Shown: positions 1 through 7,623, numbered from the stretch's first letter. The stretch is 13,858 nt of DNA from CAZADH01 sp964483805 (GCA_964483805.1 CAZADH010000155.1:1-13858); one strand, 5' to 3'. Notes: a model not told the origin generated them from the sequence alone. Translations and numbers: made by a program.

Positions 1-2
1 GA

Positions 3-47
3 GCCGAGCGGGCCGACGTGGAACGGGCGCGTGCCCCCGCTCACTGA
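3..47 (+). CDS. possible 3' end of an upstream gene (partial)
   Basis: The first bases can be read as the last 14 codons of a gene entering from the left and ending at TGA 45-47. The peptide would be AERADVERARAPAH, a charged, helix-like tail. Most codons in this frame end in G or C, like the real genes of the window. The frame ending at TGA 64-66 is the alternative. The fragment is too short to identify, and coding is only an inference from codon use. Confidence 0.22.
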   Translation, partial: AERADVERARAPAH

Positions 48-71
48 GATGTTACTGTTGCGCTGACATGA

Positions 72-87
72 GCCGCCTTCTGGCGGC
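72..87. other. perfect 6-bp hairpin in the miaB promoter region
   Basis: GCCGCC (72-77), loop TTCT, GGCGGC (82-87). It lies just upstream of the -10 box proposed for miaB and covers the spacer and -35 area. No T-run follows, so a classical terminator for the upstream gene is unlikely. It may be an operator or have no function. Confidence 0.4.
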
Positions 88-92
88 AGATA

Positions 93-101
93 TGCTATAC
101 T
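93..101 (+). promoter_or_regulatory. extended -10 promoter of miaB
   Basis: TGC-TATACT fits the extended -10 form TGn-TATAAT, with 5 of 6 bases matching in the hexamer. No good -35 is seen 16-18 bp upstream, as expected where an extended -10 compensates. The box ends 9 nt before the miaB ATG, so transcription would start about 2-4 nt before the codon. With no purine-rich ribosome site there, this implies a leaderless or nearly leaderless mRNA (inference). Confidence 0.5.
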
Positions 102-110
102 CAGCGCCCG

Positions 111-1436
111 ATGACGCCGAAAACCTTTCACCTCACGACCTTCGGTTGCCAGATGAACCAGGCCGACTCGCAGCGGTTGCGCGGCCTGCTCGGTTCATTG
201 GGGTACACCGAGATCGACGCGCCGGAAACCGCCGACTTCGTGGTGTTCAACACCTGCTGCGTGCGCGAACACGCCGAAGAACGCCTGCGCAGCCGGGTGC
301 AAGCGCTGAAGAAGGCGAAGAAGGCCAACCCGCACATGGTCATCGCCATCGCCGGTTGCATCGCGCAAAAAGACCGCGACCAGGTGCTCGAGCGCCTGCC
401 GCTCGTCGATCTGGTTTTTGGTCCCAACGACCTCGAGACGCTGCCCGAGCTGTTGGTGCGGGTGGGGCAGGGCGGTCCGGTCACCGGCGCGTTTGCCCCG
501 GTCGGGCAGTTCTCCGGCGACCAGGCCGACGGCATCGTGCTCGAAAGGCCGCATGCCGCCTTCGTCAACATCGTTCGCGGTTGTACGAACTGGTGCACCT
601 ACTGCATCGTGCCGGCGGTACGCGGTCCGGAAGTCTCCCGACCGCTTGATGAAATCGAACGATTCGTCCGTGATCTCGTCGGGCGCGGTGTGTGCGAGGT
701 CACCCTGCTGGGTCAAAACGTTAATGTCTACGGTCGCGATATCGGACAACCCGACGGCCTGGTGCAGCTTTTTTCGCGGCTCAGCACCATCGATCGGCTG
801 TTGCGTCTGCGTTTCCTGACTTCGCACCCGCGTGATTTCGATCATGACACGGTCGCGCGTCTGTTCGCGATTCCGAAGGTCATGCCGCAGTTGCACCTGC
901 CGGTCCAGAGCGGCAGCGATCGCGTTCTCACCTTGATGAATCGCGGATACAGCCGGGCCCACTACGTGTCACTCGTTGCCGCGGTACGCCGGGCCTGCCC
1001 CGAGGTCACGCTGAGCACCGACATTATCTGCGGTTTTCCGTCTGAAACCGAGGCCGAGTTCGCCGAGACGTTGTCGCTGGTTGACGAGATCGGTTTCGAT
1101 GCCGCCTTCATGTATTACTACTCGCCGCGGCCGGGAACCCGCGCTGTCGGCCTGCCGGGGCAACTCGACGAGTCGGTGCGCAAAGAACGCCTGGCCCGGC
1201 TGATCGAGCGGCAGAACGCGATTGCGTTGACGCGGGCACAACGTCTGATCGGCACGACCGAGCGGGTCCTGGTCGAGCGCACGGCCGCCCGCGCGCCAGG
1301 CCATGTGCTGGGCAGCACGCCCGGGGGGCGGATCATTGATTTTGCCGGCGAACCCGCACTGATCGGCACCCAGGTGCCGGTCAGGATCACCGCAGCCCGG
1401 GCGGGAACGTTGTCGGGAGAGCGCGTCGCGGGGTAG
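111..1436 (+). CDS. miaB: MiaB, tRNA-2-methylthio-N6-dimethylallyladenosine synthase
   Basis: Radical SAM methylthiotransferase that adds a methylthio group to C2 of i6A37 in tRNAs reading UNN codons; cytosolic. The 441-residue protein has the full order of domains. The N-terminal MTTase domain carries the auxiliary-cluster cysteines C13 (FGCQMNQADS), C49 (FNTCC) and C83 (AGCIAQ). The radical SAM core has C158-x3-C162-x2-C165 in RGCTNWCTYCIVP. A C-terminal TRAM RNA-binding domain begins near residue 375. The NTCCVRE, LLGQNVNVYG and TSHPRDF stretches are typical of MiaB rather than RimO or MtaB. It is slightly shorter than the E. coli enzyme (474 aa). The ATG at 111 gives the normal MiaB N-terminus; no Shine-Dalgarno precedes it. 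It appears to be its own transcription unit, with 217 gene-free bp after the stop. Confidence 0.97.
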   Translation: MTPKTFHLTTFGCQMNQADSQRLRGLLGSLGYTEIDAPETADFVVFNTCCVREHAEERLRSRVQALKKAKKANPHMVIAIAGCIAQKDRDQVLERLPLVDLVFGPNDLETLPELLVRVGQGGPVTGAFAPVGQFSGDQADGIVLERPHAAFVNIVRGCTNWCTYCIVPAVRGPEVSRPLDEIERFVRDLVGRGVCEVTLLGQNVNVYGRDIGQPDGLVQLFSRLSTIDRLLRLRFLTSHPRDFDHDTVARLFAIPKVMPQLHLPVQSGSDRVLTLMNRGYSRAHYVSLVAAVRRACPEVTLSTDIICGFPSETEAEFAETLSLVDEIGFDAAFMYYYSPRPGTRAVGLPGQLDESVRKERLARLIERQNAIALTRAQRLIGTTERVLVERTAARAPGHVLGSTPGGRIIDFAGEPALIGTQVPVRITAARAGTLSGERVAG

Positions 1437-1456
1437 CGACCTGACGAAGTTTCGGA

Positions 1457-1567
1457 ACCACAGATGAACACAGATGAACACAGATGTCGGATACGCCGCA
1501 GGGATGCATCGCCGCGCCCCCGACGGAACCGCCAATGAAAACGAATGAACCCCGATGTGAACCGCGT
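1457..1567. repeat. probable dispersed intergenic repeat element
   Basis: The stretch holds no convincing gene. It combines a CAGATGAACA tandem block (1459-1486), a GCGCCCCCGACGGA word (1514-1527) that recurs at 1587-1600, and a degenerate AACGAATGAACCCCGATG segment (about 1540-1557) echoing the tandem block. Read on the minus strand it resembles the 'TTCATCTGTGTTCATCTGTGG' type of dispersed noncoding repeat I remember from several environmental bacterial genomes. That family link is from memory, and copies elsewhere in this genome cannot be seen from here. Confidence 0.45.
1459..1486. repeat. 10-bp tandem repeat, 2.8 copies of CAGATGAACA
   Basis: The register CA-CAGATGAACA-CAGATGAACA-CAGATG is exact across 28 bp. 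It lies 22 bp after the miaB stop codon. Its low G+C stands out from the flanking genes. Confidence 0.9.
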
Positions 1568-1571
1568 TGTA

Positions 1572-1593
1572 GGGGCGCATCGCGATGCGCCCC
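1572..1593. repeat. 22-bp perfect palindrome (REP-like)
   Basis: The half-site GGGGCGCATCG (1572-1582) is followed directly by its exact reverse complement (1583-1593), with no spacer. Such palindromes are typical of REP/BIME-type extragenic elements. The right half continues into CCGACGGA, so it also forms the second copy of the 14-bp word seen at 1514-1527. It could act as a transcript-end or processing structure after miaB (inference). Confidence 0.85.
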
Positions 1594-1597
1594 CGAC

Positions 1598-1620
1598 GGA
1601 TCGTCGCATTGCGACGATCC
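1598..1620 (+). repeat. 10-bp-stem hairpin upstream of the DUF362 gene
   Basis: GGATCGTCGC (1598-1607), loop ATT, GCGACGATCC (1611-1620), perfectly paired; it begins 4 bp after the 22-bp palindrome. It ends 33 bp before the next start codon. No U-tract follows, so intrinsic termination is doubtful. It is more likely the second arm of the same repeat element, or an mRNA leader structure. Confidence 0.75.
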
Positions 1621-1640
1621 CCGCAATACGTTGTAAACAA

Positions 1641-1647
1641 AAAGGAG
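1641..1647 (+). promoter_or_regulatory. strong ribosome binding site deciding the start at 1654
   Basis: AAAGGAG stands 6 bp before the ATG at 1654. The longer open frame that begins at 1585 would start inside the palindrome and has no such site. This is the best Shine-Dalgarno in the window. Confidence 0.85.
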
Positions 1648-1653
1648 CCGTCG

Positions 1654-2784
1654 ATGTCACCGAACAAAGGTAAGCCCAAAGTTTTCGCTGCCGGCCTGCG
1701 CTGCCAGGGACCGGCCGACAACCACGTCGCCAAGATCGGCAAACTGGCTGCGGCGGTGGGTCTGGCCAATGCCGACTTCGACAAGAAACTCGTGGCGGTC
1801 AAGGTGCACGTGGGCGAGCTGGGCAACGGGGCGTTCTTGCGGCCCACCCTGGTGCGGCCGATCGTCGAGTTGATCCGCAGTCGCGGCGGTGAACCGTTTC
1901 TTGCCGAAACCACGACCCTCTACACCGGCACACGCAGCAGCGCGCCGGCCCACATCATGACCGCCCATCGGCATGGTTTCGGTCCCGAAGTGACCGGTGC
2001 GCCGATGGTCATTTGCGACGGCTTGTCGGGGCGCGATGCCCACAAGGTGGCGATCAAGGGCCAGCATTTTCAGGAAGTATCGGTGGCGTCGGGCGTTTTC
2101 GAGGCCGATGCGCTGGTGGTGATCTCGCACTTCAAGGGCCACGAGGTGACCGGGTTTGGCGGCGCGATCAAGAATCTAGCCATGGGGTGTTGCTCGCGCA
2201 CGGCGAAACTGGCCATGCATGCGTCGTTGCGGCCGAGCGTGCTCGAACAGCGGTGCGTGCACTGTGGTAACTGCCTGGCGTGGTGCTCGGTCAAGGCGAT
2301 CCGCCAGGACCGCGCCGACGGCCCGGCCATCATCGATTCGGCGAAATGCCAGGGTTGCGGCGAGTGTCTCGTCGCCTGCCGCGTCGGCGCCATCCGCATC
2401 AACTGGGATTCCGATGTGCGCACGGTGTCTGAGCGCATGGCCGAGCACGCGTTGGGCGTCGTGGTTAACAAACCGGGTCGGTGCTACTACCTCAACGTCG
2501 TTACCGACGTCGTGCCGTGCTGCGATTGCTACGGGTTCAACGATGCGCCGATCGTGCCCGATCTGGGGTTTGCCGCCTCGACCGATCCGGTGGCCCTCGA
2601 CAACTTCTGCATGGACTGGGTCAACAGCACCGCGGCACTGCCGAATACCGCCCTGCCGGCCGATGCGGCGCCCGGCGCCAACAAGTTTGCCTGTCTGCAC
2701 GAGGGCATCGATCCGCTGGTGCAGATCGTTCATGCCGAGAACATCGGCCTGGGGCGACGCGACTACGAACGGGTCGGCATCTGA
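1654..2784 (+). CDS. DUF362 protein with two [4Fe-4S] ferredoxin motifs
   Basis: 376 residues, predicted cytosolic with no signal peptide. The N-terminal half (VKVHVGELGNGAFLRP, LAETTTLYTGTRS, SHFKGHEVTGFGGAIKNLAMG) and the C-terminal segment (DLGFAASTDPVALDNF) have the signature of the DUF362 family. Between them sit two bacterial ferredoxin motifs: C201-x2-C204-x2-C207-x3-C211 and C232-x2-C235-x2-C238-x3-C242. Both are intact, so two [4Fe-4S] clusters are expected. Extra cysteines C289, C290 and C292 follow. The family's reaction is not established; an electron-transfer or redox role is inferred from the clusters. mutS begins 47 bp downstream, so co-transcription is possible, but no functional link is known. 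Confidence 0.88.
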   Translation: MSPNKGKPKVFAAGLRCQGPADNHVAKIGKLAAAVGLANADFDKKLVAVKVHVGELGNGAFLRPTLVRPIVELIRSRGGEPFLAETTTLYTGTRSSAPAHIMTAHRHGFGPEVTGAPMVICDGLSGRDAHKVAIKGQHFQEVSVASGVFEADALVVISHFKGHEVTGFGGAIKNLAMGCCSRTAKLAMHASLRPSVLEQRCVHCGNCLAWCSVKAIRQDRADGPAIIDSAKCQGCGECLVACRVGAIRINWDSDVRTVSERMAEHALGVVVNKPGRCYYLNVVTDVVPCCDCYGFNDAPIVPDLGFAASTDPVALDNFCMDWVNSTAALPNTALPADAAPGANKFACLHEGIDPLVQIVHAENIGLGRRDYERVGI

Positions 2785-2831
2785 GACGGAGGCGGCGCGC
2801 GGGATGGTCGGGCGATTGAGGAATACAATGT

Positions 2832-5435
2832 ATGGCTGGTGAAGGCCTGACGCCTTTGATGGCGCAGTATTTTGACATCAAGCAGAAGCATGCCGATGCG
2901 ATTCTGTTGTATCGCCTCGGCGACTTTTTCGAGACCTTTTTCGAAGACGCTGTGGTGGTGGCCCGCGAGTTGAATCTGACGCTGACCGCCCGCGACAAGC
3001 ACAAAGATCAACCCGTGCCGTTGGCCGGGTTTCCGCATCATGCGGCGATGAACTACATTGCCCGCCTCGTGGCGAAGGGTCACAAGGTGGCGATTTGCGA
3101 GCAGATGGAGGATCCGAAGCTCGCCAAGGGCATCGTCAAACGCGACGTCGTCCGCATCATCACCCCGGGCACCGTGTTTGAACCCGATCTGCTCGACGAA
3201 TCCTCGAACAACTGGTTGGCCGCCTACGGCGAGAAAGCGGGCCGGTTCGTGCTGACCGCCGCCGATCTGTCGACGGGCGAGGTGATTCTGACCGAAGGTG
3301 AGTGTGGCGCGGGCGCGCCGTTGGCCGAGGAGTTTCTGCGCCTGGGCGCGCGCGAGGTTCTGTTGCTGGCTGGGGGGGCCGACGAGTTACCGCGGTCGGC
3401 CCTCGGGCCGGCGGCGGTGCATGAGCGCAAGATCGACGACGAAGAGGCGGTCTCGGTGGTCTCGGCCATCTACGCACGTGAGGCGCGGGCCCGGTTGCTC
3501 GCCTGGCCGCCGTTGCGGCTCCAGGTGGTGGGCGTGTTGATGGCGTTTCTGGCCGACACGCAGCGCACCAGCCTCAGTCACCTGCGCTGGCCGCGCGAAT
3601 ACCGGTTGGGCGACGGGATGGTGCTCGACGAATCGACCCTGCGCAATCTCGAGCTTCTGCCGGCGGGGCGCGACCGCGTGCTCGGCGGCAGCCTGTTCGA
3701 GTTGCTCAACCGCACCACGACGCCGATGGGCGCGCGGCAGTTGAAACGCTGGTTGCTGCAACCGCTCATCGACGTGGCCGCGATCGGGGCCCGGCAGGGG
3801 CTGGTGGCGGCGCTGGTCGACGACCCCCTGTTGTCGGCCGAGCTGCGCACGCTTCTGGGCGGCATCAACGATCTCGAGCGTCTGTCGTCGCGGGTCATGC
3901 TCGGGGGGCGCAATCCCCGTGACGCGGCGGCCCTGGTGGCCGGGCTCGAGCGCGTGCCCGGGTTGCAGAACCGCCTGCGCGACACGCCATTGGCCGCGGT
4001 TGGTGCCGAACTCGTGCCCTTACCCGAGCTGGTCGAGGCCGGTCGCAAGACGTTGCGGGCCGAGCTGCCCAACACCATTCTCGAGGGCGGCGTGATCGCC
4101 GACGGCGTTGATTCCGACCTCGACGAGTTGCGGGTGCTGCAGCGCGACGGCAGCGAGTGGCTGCAGCGTTTTGAAGAAGCCCAGCGCGAGGCCACCGGGC
4201 TGCGTACGCTCAAAGTGCGGCACAACAGCGTGCTCGGTTATTACATCGAGATCAGCAAGAGCCAGGCGGCGCAGGCCCCGGTGAGCTACGTGCGCAAACA
4301 GACGCTCACCAACGGCGAGCGGTTCATCACCGCCGAACTGAAAGATTTCGAAACCCGTGTGTTTTCGGCGCGGGATCGGGCCATCGCCCTCGAAAAGTCG
4401 ATCTACGAAAAACTGATCGCCCGCTTTGGCGAGCATCTGGCGGCCATCCAGGCCGATGCCACGGCACTGGCACGGCTCGATGCGTTGGTCAGTCTGGCCG
4501 AGGTGGCGCGCGAGCGCGGGTTCTGTCGGCCGATCCTCGTCGATCAGCCGGTGATCTCGATTCGCGGTGGGCGCCACCCGGTGGTCGAGCGGTTCCTCGA
4601 CCAGGGCTCGTTCGTGCCCAACGATCTCGAGCTCGACGCGACGGGCCGGGCGTTGGCGGTGATCACCGGGCCGAACATGGCCGGCAAATCGACCTATCTG
4701 CGGCAGGCCGCACTGATCATCCTGTTGGCCCAGATCGGCAGTTACGTGCCGGCCGAGGCGGCCACGATCGGGGTGGCCGATCGTATCTTCACGCGCGTGG
4801 GCGCCAACGACAACCTCGTGCGCGGTCAGTCGACCTTCATGGTCGAAATGACTGAAACGGCGGGCATTCTCGCGCAAGCGACCGCGCGCAGTTTTCTCAT
4901 TCTCGACGAGATCGGGCGCGGCACCTCGACCTTCGACGGGTTGGCGCTGGCCTGGGCGATCATCGAGCATCTGCACGACCGCGTGCATGCGCGCACGCTG
5001 TTCGCCACGCACTATCACGAACTGACCGACCTTGCCGAATTGCGATCCGGGGTGTTCAACCTCAACTCGGCGGTGGCCCATGGTGGGGCCGACAACCACG
5101 ACCTGGTGTTTCTGCACAAGGTGGTCGAGGGGCCGGCGAGCAAATCGTATGGCATCGAGGTGGCCCGGTTGGCGGGATTGCCGGGACCGGTGCTCGACCG
5201 TGCCCGCGAGGTGTTGTTCGAGCTCGAACGCAAGGAACAGGACGAGGTGCGCCGGTTCGCCCGTGCTGCCGCGCCGCCGCCGGTCGAGATGCCGGTGCGG
5301 CCCCAGCAGTTGTCGTTGTTCTCGAGTGACGATGCCGTTATTGAAGCAATACGTAGTATTGATATTGCCCGCCTGACTCCCCTCGAAGCGCTCAATCTCA
5401 TCGCGAAGTTGCAGGAGCAGGTCGGTGGCCGCTGA
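2832..5435 (+). CDS. mutS: MutS, DNA mismatch recognition ATPase
   Basis: 867 residues, close to the usual length (E. coli 853), with all domains. MutS binds mismatches and small loops and recruits MutL to start repair. The Phe-x-Glu mismatch wedge is F32-F33-E34 (GDFFE, where E. coli has GDFYE). The ATPase has Walker A GPNMAGKST (613-621), Walker B with D692-E693 (ILDEIGRGTSTFDG) and the ATHYHEL segment. QLSLF at 826-830 matches the beta-clamp-binding consensus. The ATG at 2832 is preceded by GAGGA (2818-2822). The last codons (about 5335-5370: GTT ATT GAA GCA ATA CGT AGT ATT GAT ATT) are strikingly AT-rich and contain a palindrome annotated separately. No mutL lies in the window. The stop overlaps the next gene by 11 bp. 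Confidence 0.98.
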   Translation: MAGEGLTPLMAQYFDIKQKHADAILLYRLGDFFETFFEDAVVVARELNLTLTARDKHKDQPVPLAGFPHHAAMNYIARLVAKGHKVAICEQMEDPKLAKGIVKRDVVRIITPGTVFEPDLLDESSNNWLAAYGEKAGRFVLTAADLSTGEVILTEGECGAGAPLAEEFLRLGAREVLLLAGGADELPRSALGPAAVHERKIDDEEAVSVVSAIYAREARARLLAWPPLRLQVVGVLMAFLADTQRTSLSHLRWPREYRLGDGMVLDESTLRNLELLPAGRDRVLGGSLFELLNRTTTPMGARQLKRWLLQPLIDVAAIGARQGLVAALVDDPLLSAELRTLLGGINDLERLSSRVMLGGRNPRDAAALVAGLERVPGLQNRLRDTPLAAVGAELVPLPELVEAGRKTLRAELPNTILEGGVIADGVDSDLDELRVLQRDGSEWLQRFEEAQREATGLRTLKVRHNSVLGYYIEISKSQAAQAPVSYVRKQTLTNGERFITAELKDFETRVFSARDRAIALEKSIYEKLIARFGEHLAAIQADATALARLDALVSLAEVARERGFCRPILVDQPVISIRGGRHPVVERFLDQGSFVPNDLELDATGRALAVITGPNMAGKSTYLRQAALIILLAQIGSYVPAEAATIGVADRIFTRVGANDNLVRGQSTFMVEMTETAGILAQATARSFLILDEIGRGTSTFDGLALAWAIIEHLHDRVHARTLFATHYHELTDLAELRSGVFNLNSAVAHGGADNHDLVFLHKVVEGPASKSYGIEVARLAGLPGPVLDRAREVLFELERKEQDEVRRFARAAAPPPVEMPVRPQQLSLFSSDDAVIEAIRSIDIARLTPLEALNLIAKLQEQVGGR
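5347..5361. other. palindromic AT-rich motif, copy 1 (CAATACGTAGTATTG)
   Basis: The inverted arms CAATAC/GTATTG flank a 3-bp spacer inside the 3' end of mutS. The codons used here (GCA ATA CGT AGT ATT) are unusual for this gene, so the DNA itself may be constrained. A weak internal promoter for the next gene (TTGAAG at 5341-5346) is an alternative. Other perfect copies of AATAC-N3-GTATT lie at 6599 and 13616. Confidence 0.55.
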
Positions 5436-7572
5436 TCCGGTCTGGGACCCGATCTTCGCGCGGATCCTCACGATCCCCGAGGCGGTGCGCTGCCTGGTTC
5501 TCGAGACCCCGGCCCCGGTGCTGCTGCAATGGATCCGGCCGAACCCCCGTTTGTCGGCCCTCGTCGGACCATTTCTCAAAGGCGGCAGGTTGATCCGCGG
5601 CGGCGGCCTCGAAACGGCGCTGGTGCGTTATGCCCGCGAAGAACCGGCGTTTGCCAACCTGGTGTTGCGGCAGTGGGTCAACGATCACCCCAAGGTCTTC
5701 GCCTTTCTCACGCGGCCGGCGTCGCCTGCGAGTGACCTGGCCGAGTTGCGTTCCGGCAAGTACGGGGCGGTGCCGCGCTGGACCTTGATGGCCCATCTCG
5801 ATCCGCGCCCCGAGATGGCCCAGGTGTATGCACAATTGATTGCTGAGGCGAAGACCCCGTCGCTGGTCGATCGTGCTGAACCGCCTGCGGCGACCCGCGA
5901 TGCGGCGATCCGCGATGCGGCGACCCGCGATGCGGCGGCCGGCGATGCGGCGATCCGCGATGCGGGGGATACCGGTGGCGAGCGCGACCTGCGCGAGCGG
6001 GTGCAGCAGCTCGAGGCCGAGCGACACGAGCAGAAACGCCTCCTGCGCGAGGCGCAGGCACAGCTCGAGAAGCTCGAGAGCCAGGTGGCCGAGCGCACGC
6101 GCGAGCGTGACCGCCTGCGGGACGAACGCGACGCCGCGCGTCGCGATGCCGAAGGGGTGCGGCAGACCCTGACCCAGACGCAGGCCAAAGCCGAGCGGGC
6201 GCAGACCCTGCTGACTGCGGCCGAGAAGCGGGCCGCGGAACTGGCCGCCGCCGGCGATGCCGAGCGAGCCCGTGGGCTGTCGGAGCGGTGCGCCGCACTG
6301 CAGCGCGAGCGCGACGATCTGGGCGAGCGGCTGGGGCAAGCGGAACGCAAGCTCGCGCGCGCATTGGACGATCGTGGTGCTGCCGAACGGGCGCGCGACG
6401 GTGAGGCCGATGCGCGCGGCCAGGTTGTGCGGCTGCAGGAACAGCTTCGGGCGGTCGAACATGAACTGGCGCGCTGGCGCCACGGGCGGGTCGGTCGCCT
6501 GGTGGCGGCCGGTGTCGAGGGCATCTTCGAAACGCTCGCGGGCGAGCGGTTGGTCCTGCCTGCCGATGTTCTCGCCCGCTATCCGGCGACGGTCATGGAA
6601 TACGTTGTATTGATCGGTGAGCCGTCTGCGCCCGATGCCGTGTTCTCCAGACTCGAGGGACCGGTCGATGAGCGTGTCGGCGTGGTCCGCACCCCGCCCG
6701 GGGCGGCGGCGCCGGTGTTGGACTGCGGGGGGGAGCATCTGTGTCTGGCGCCCGATGCGGCTGTGGTGGTGGTCGAGCGGCAGTGGCACAACACACCGCT
6801 CGCCGGTCGCTGGCTCGCGGCCATGCCCGAGCGGCCCGCCGGAATCTGGGCGTTGCGTCAGGTGCGTGGGACCGCGGCCGCCATGGGCGCGTCTCCCGGT
6901 GAGGTCGGCAGCATTGATCCGCTCGACGACAAGCAGTACCGGGTCGCCTGGGCGGCACTGCGTCAACGACTTGGCGTCGTTGGTTTGCAGCCCGAGGCGG
7001 TGTTGCGTGCCTGTCAGCAAGCCGGAATCCAGGCGACGGCCGACGACCAGGGTATCACCTTCGACCGCGTGGTAGCGACGGTGCTGGCGGCGTTGCGCCC
7101 CACGCTCGAGATCGCGCCCTTGTGCCGACGGGCGGCGTGCCTTGACGATTCGCCGCGTTTCGCGCTCTATCGCTGGGGTGCCGTTGGCGACGTGTGTGCG
7201 GCCTGTCACGAAGAGATCGAGTCTGCACAGATCACGGGGCCGGCCGCGAATCCGGTTCACTATGATTTTGGGGGACGAGCGGTGGTGTTGCTCGGTGGCG
7301 ACCGTGTGGGTTCGCACTATCGCGATCACCTGGCCGCCCACCGACTCGAGGTGACGTGGCACTCCGGCTTCACGCCGCCGGCGCGCTATCGCGAAGGCCT
7401 CGGACGGTATGCGGCTGTCGCCGTGATTCTGCGCGAGGTGTCACACACGGTATTGCGCGAACTGTTGCCGGCGGCGCAACGTGACCGGGTGCGCCTCGTT
7501 TACCTGCGGCGCCGCGGGGTATCGGGCGTGACCGCCGAACTGGCGCAGGCCCTGAACGCCCGTTCCCGCTGA
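5425..7572 (+). CDS. coiled-coil protein with C-terminal DUF2325-like domain, coupled to mutS
   Basis: 715 residues starting at GTG, with CAGGAG (5412-5417) 7 bp upstream inside mutS. The 11-bp overlap with mutS suggests translational coupling. Layout: a mainly helical N-terminal region (1-150); five 5-residue Ala-Asp repeats (155-179); a long charged coiled coil (about 186-352); an unrecognised region (about 355-560); a possible zinc site (C567-x4-C572 with C591-x2-C594, H595); and a C-terminal domain (about 613-715). The last has VVLLGGDRVGSHYRDHL, the conserved S673-H674 pair and LVYLRRRGVSGV, fitting my knowledge of DUF2325. No signal peptide or membrane helix is seen. The function is unknown. 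A role as a MutS partner is inferred only from position and overlap. Confidence 0.72.
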   Translation: MAADPVWDPIFARILTIPEAVRCLVLETPAPVLLQWIRPNPRLSALVGPFLKGGRLIRGGGLETALVRYAREEPAFANLVLRQWVNDHPKVFAFLTRPASPASDLAELRSGKYGAVPRWTLMAHLDPRPEMAQVYAQLIAEAKTPSLVDRAEPPAATRDAAIRDAATRDAAAGDAAIRDAGDTGGERDLRERVQQLEAERHEQKRLLREAQAQLEKLESQVAERTRERDRLRDERDAARRDAEGVRQTLTQTQAKAERAQTLLTAAEKRAAELAAAGDAERARGLSERCAALQRERDDLGERLGQAERKLARALDDRGAAERARDGEADARGQVVRLQEQLRAVEHELARWRHGRVGRLVAAGVEGIFETLAGERLVLPADVLARYPATVMEYVVLIGEPSAPDAVFSRLEGPVDERVGVVRTPPGAAAPVLDCGGEHLCLAPDAAVVVVERQWHNTPLAGRWLAAMPERPAGIWALRQVRGTAAAMGASPGEVGSIDPLDDKQYRVAWAALRQRLGVVGLQPEAVLRACQQAGIQATADDQGITFDRVVATVLAALRPTLEIAPLCRRAACLDDSPRFALYRWGAVGDVCAACHEEIESAQITGPAANPVHYDFGGRAVVLLGGDRVGSHYRDHLAAHRLEVTWHSGFTPPARYREGLGRYAAVAVILREVSHTVLRELLPAAQRDRVRLVYLRRRGVSGVTAELAQALNARSR
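5887..5961 (+). repeat. 15-bp in-frame tandem repeat, five copies
   Basis: The unit is GCGGCGAYCCGCGAT; four copies are near-identical and the fourth is degenerate (GCGGCGGCCGGCGAT). Because 15 is a multiple of three, copy changes add or remove five residues (AATRD or AAIRD) without a frameshift. The repeat forms the hinge between the N-terminal region and the coiled coil of the coupled protein. Confidence 0.9.
6598..6612. other. palindromic AT-rich motif, copy 2 (GAATACGTTGTATTG)
   Basis: AATAC-GTT-GTATT at 6599-6611, in the middle of the coiled-coil/DUF2325 gene where it encodes EYVVL. Its first 11 bases match AATACGTTGTA at 1625-1635, just upstream of the DUF362 gene. A promoter role is unlikely in this position. 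Confidence 0.5.
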
Positions 7573-7623
7573 GTATTTTCTTTCGTTAAGTTTTTCGCGC
7601 CGGTTGCCGATGGGTATGACGCT

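Noticed and set aside
1459..1486. Minus-strand small protein over the tandem repeat
   Set aside because: The predicted peptides (CSSVFICG type) come from the repeat itself and have no ribosome site.
1585..1653. Upstream extension of the DUF362 protein from ATG 1585
   Set aside because: The extension would be encoded by the palindrome and hairpin; the strong AAAGGAG site fits ATG 1654.
4020..5579. Long minus-strand open frame opposite mutS
   Set aside because: The forward strand encodes unmistakable MutS with all motifs; the antisense protein has no family features.
5887..5961. CRISPR-like array
   Set aside because: Units are contiguous 15-mers with no spacers and encode in-frame Ala-Asp repeats.
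3372..6732. G7 runs in mutS (3372-3378) and in the DUF2325-like gene (6726-6732) as phase-variable tracts
   Set aside because: Seven bases is short for contingency loci, and such runs are expected in a GC-rich genome. Both genes read through intact.
5398..7362. Long minus-strand open frame (654 codons) opposite the coiled-coil gene, with RIAGRR/RIADRR repeats
   Set aside because: It is the mirror of a GC-rich gene with its 15-bp repeat. The forward frame has a ribosome site, coupling to mutS, and a recognisable C-terminal domain.
7573..7623. Promoter for the sigma factor
   Set aside because: The gap is AT-rich and has a TATGAC box at 7615-7620, but this is only 3 nt from the ATG and no -35 fits, so I do not call it.
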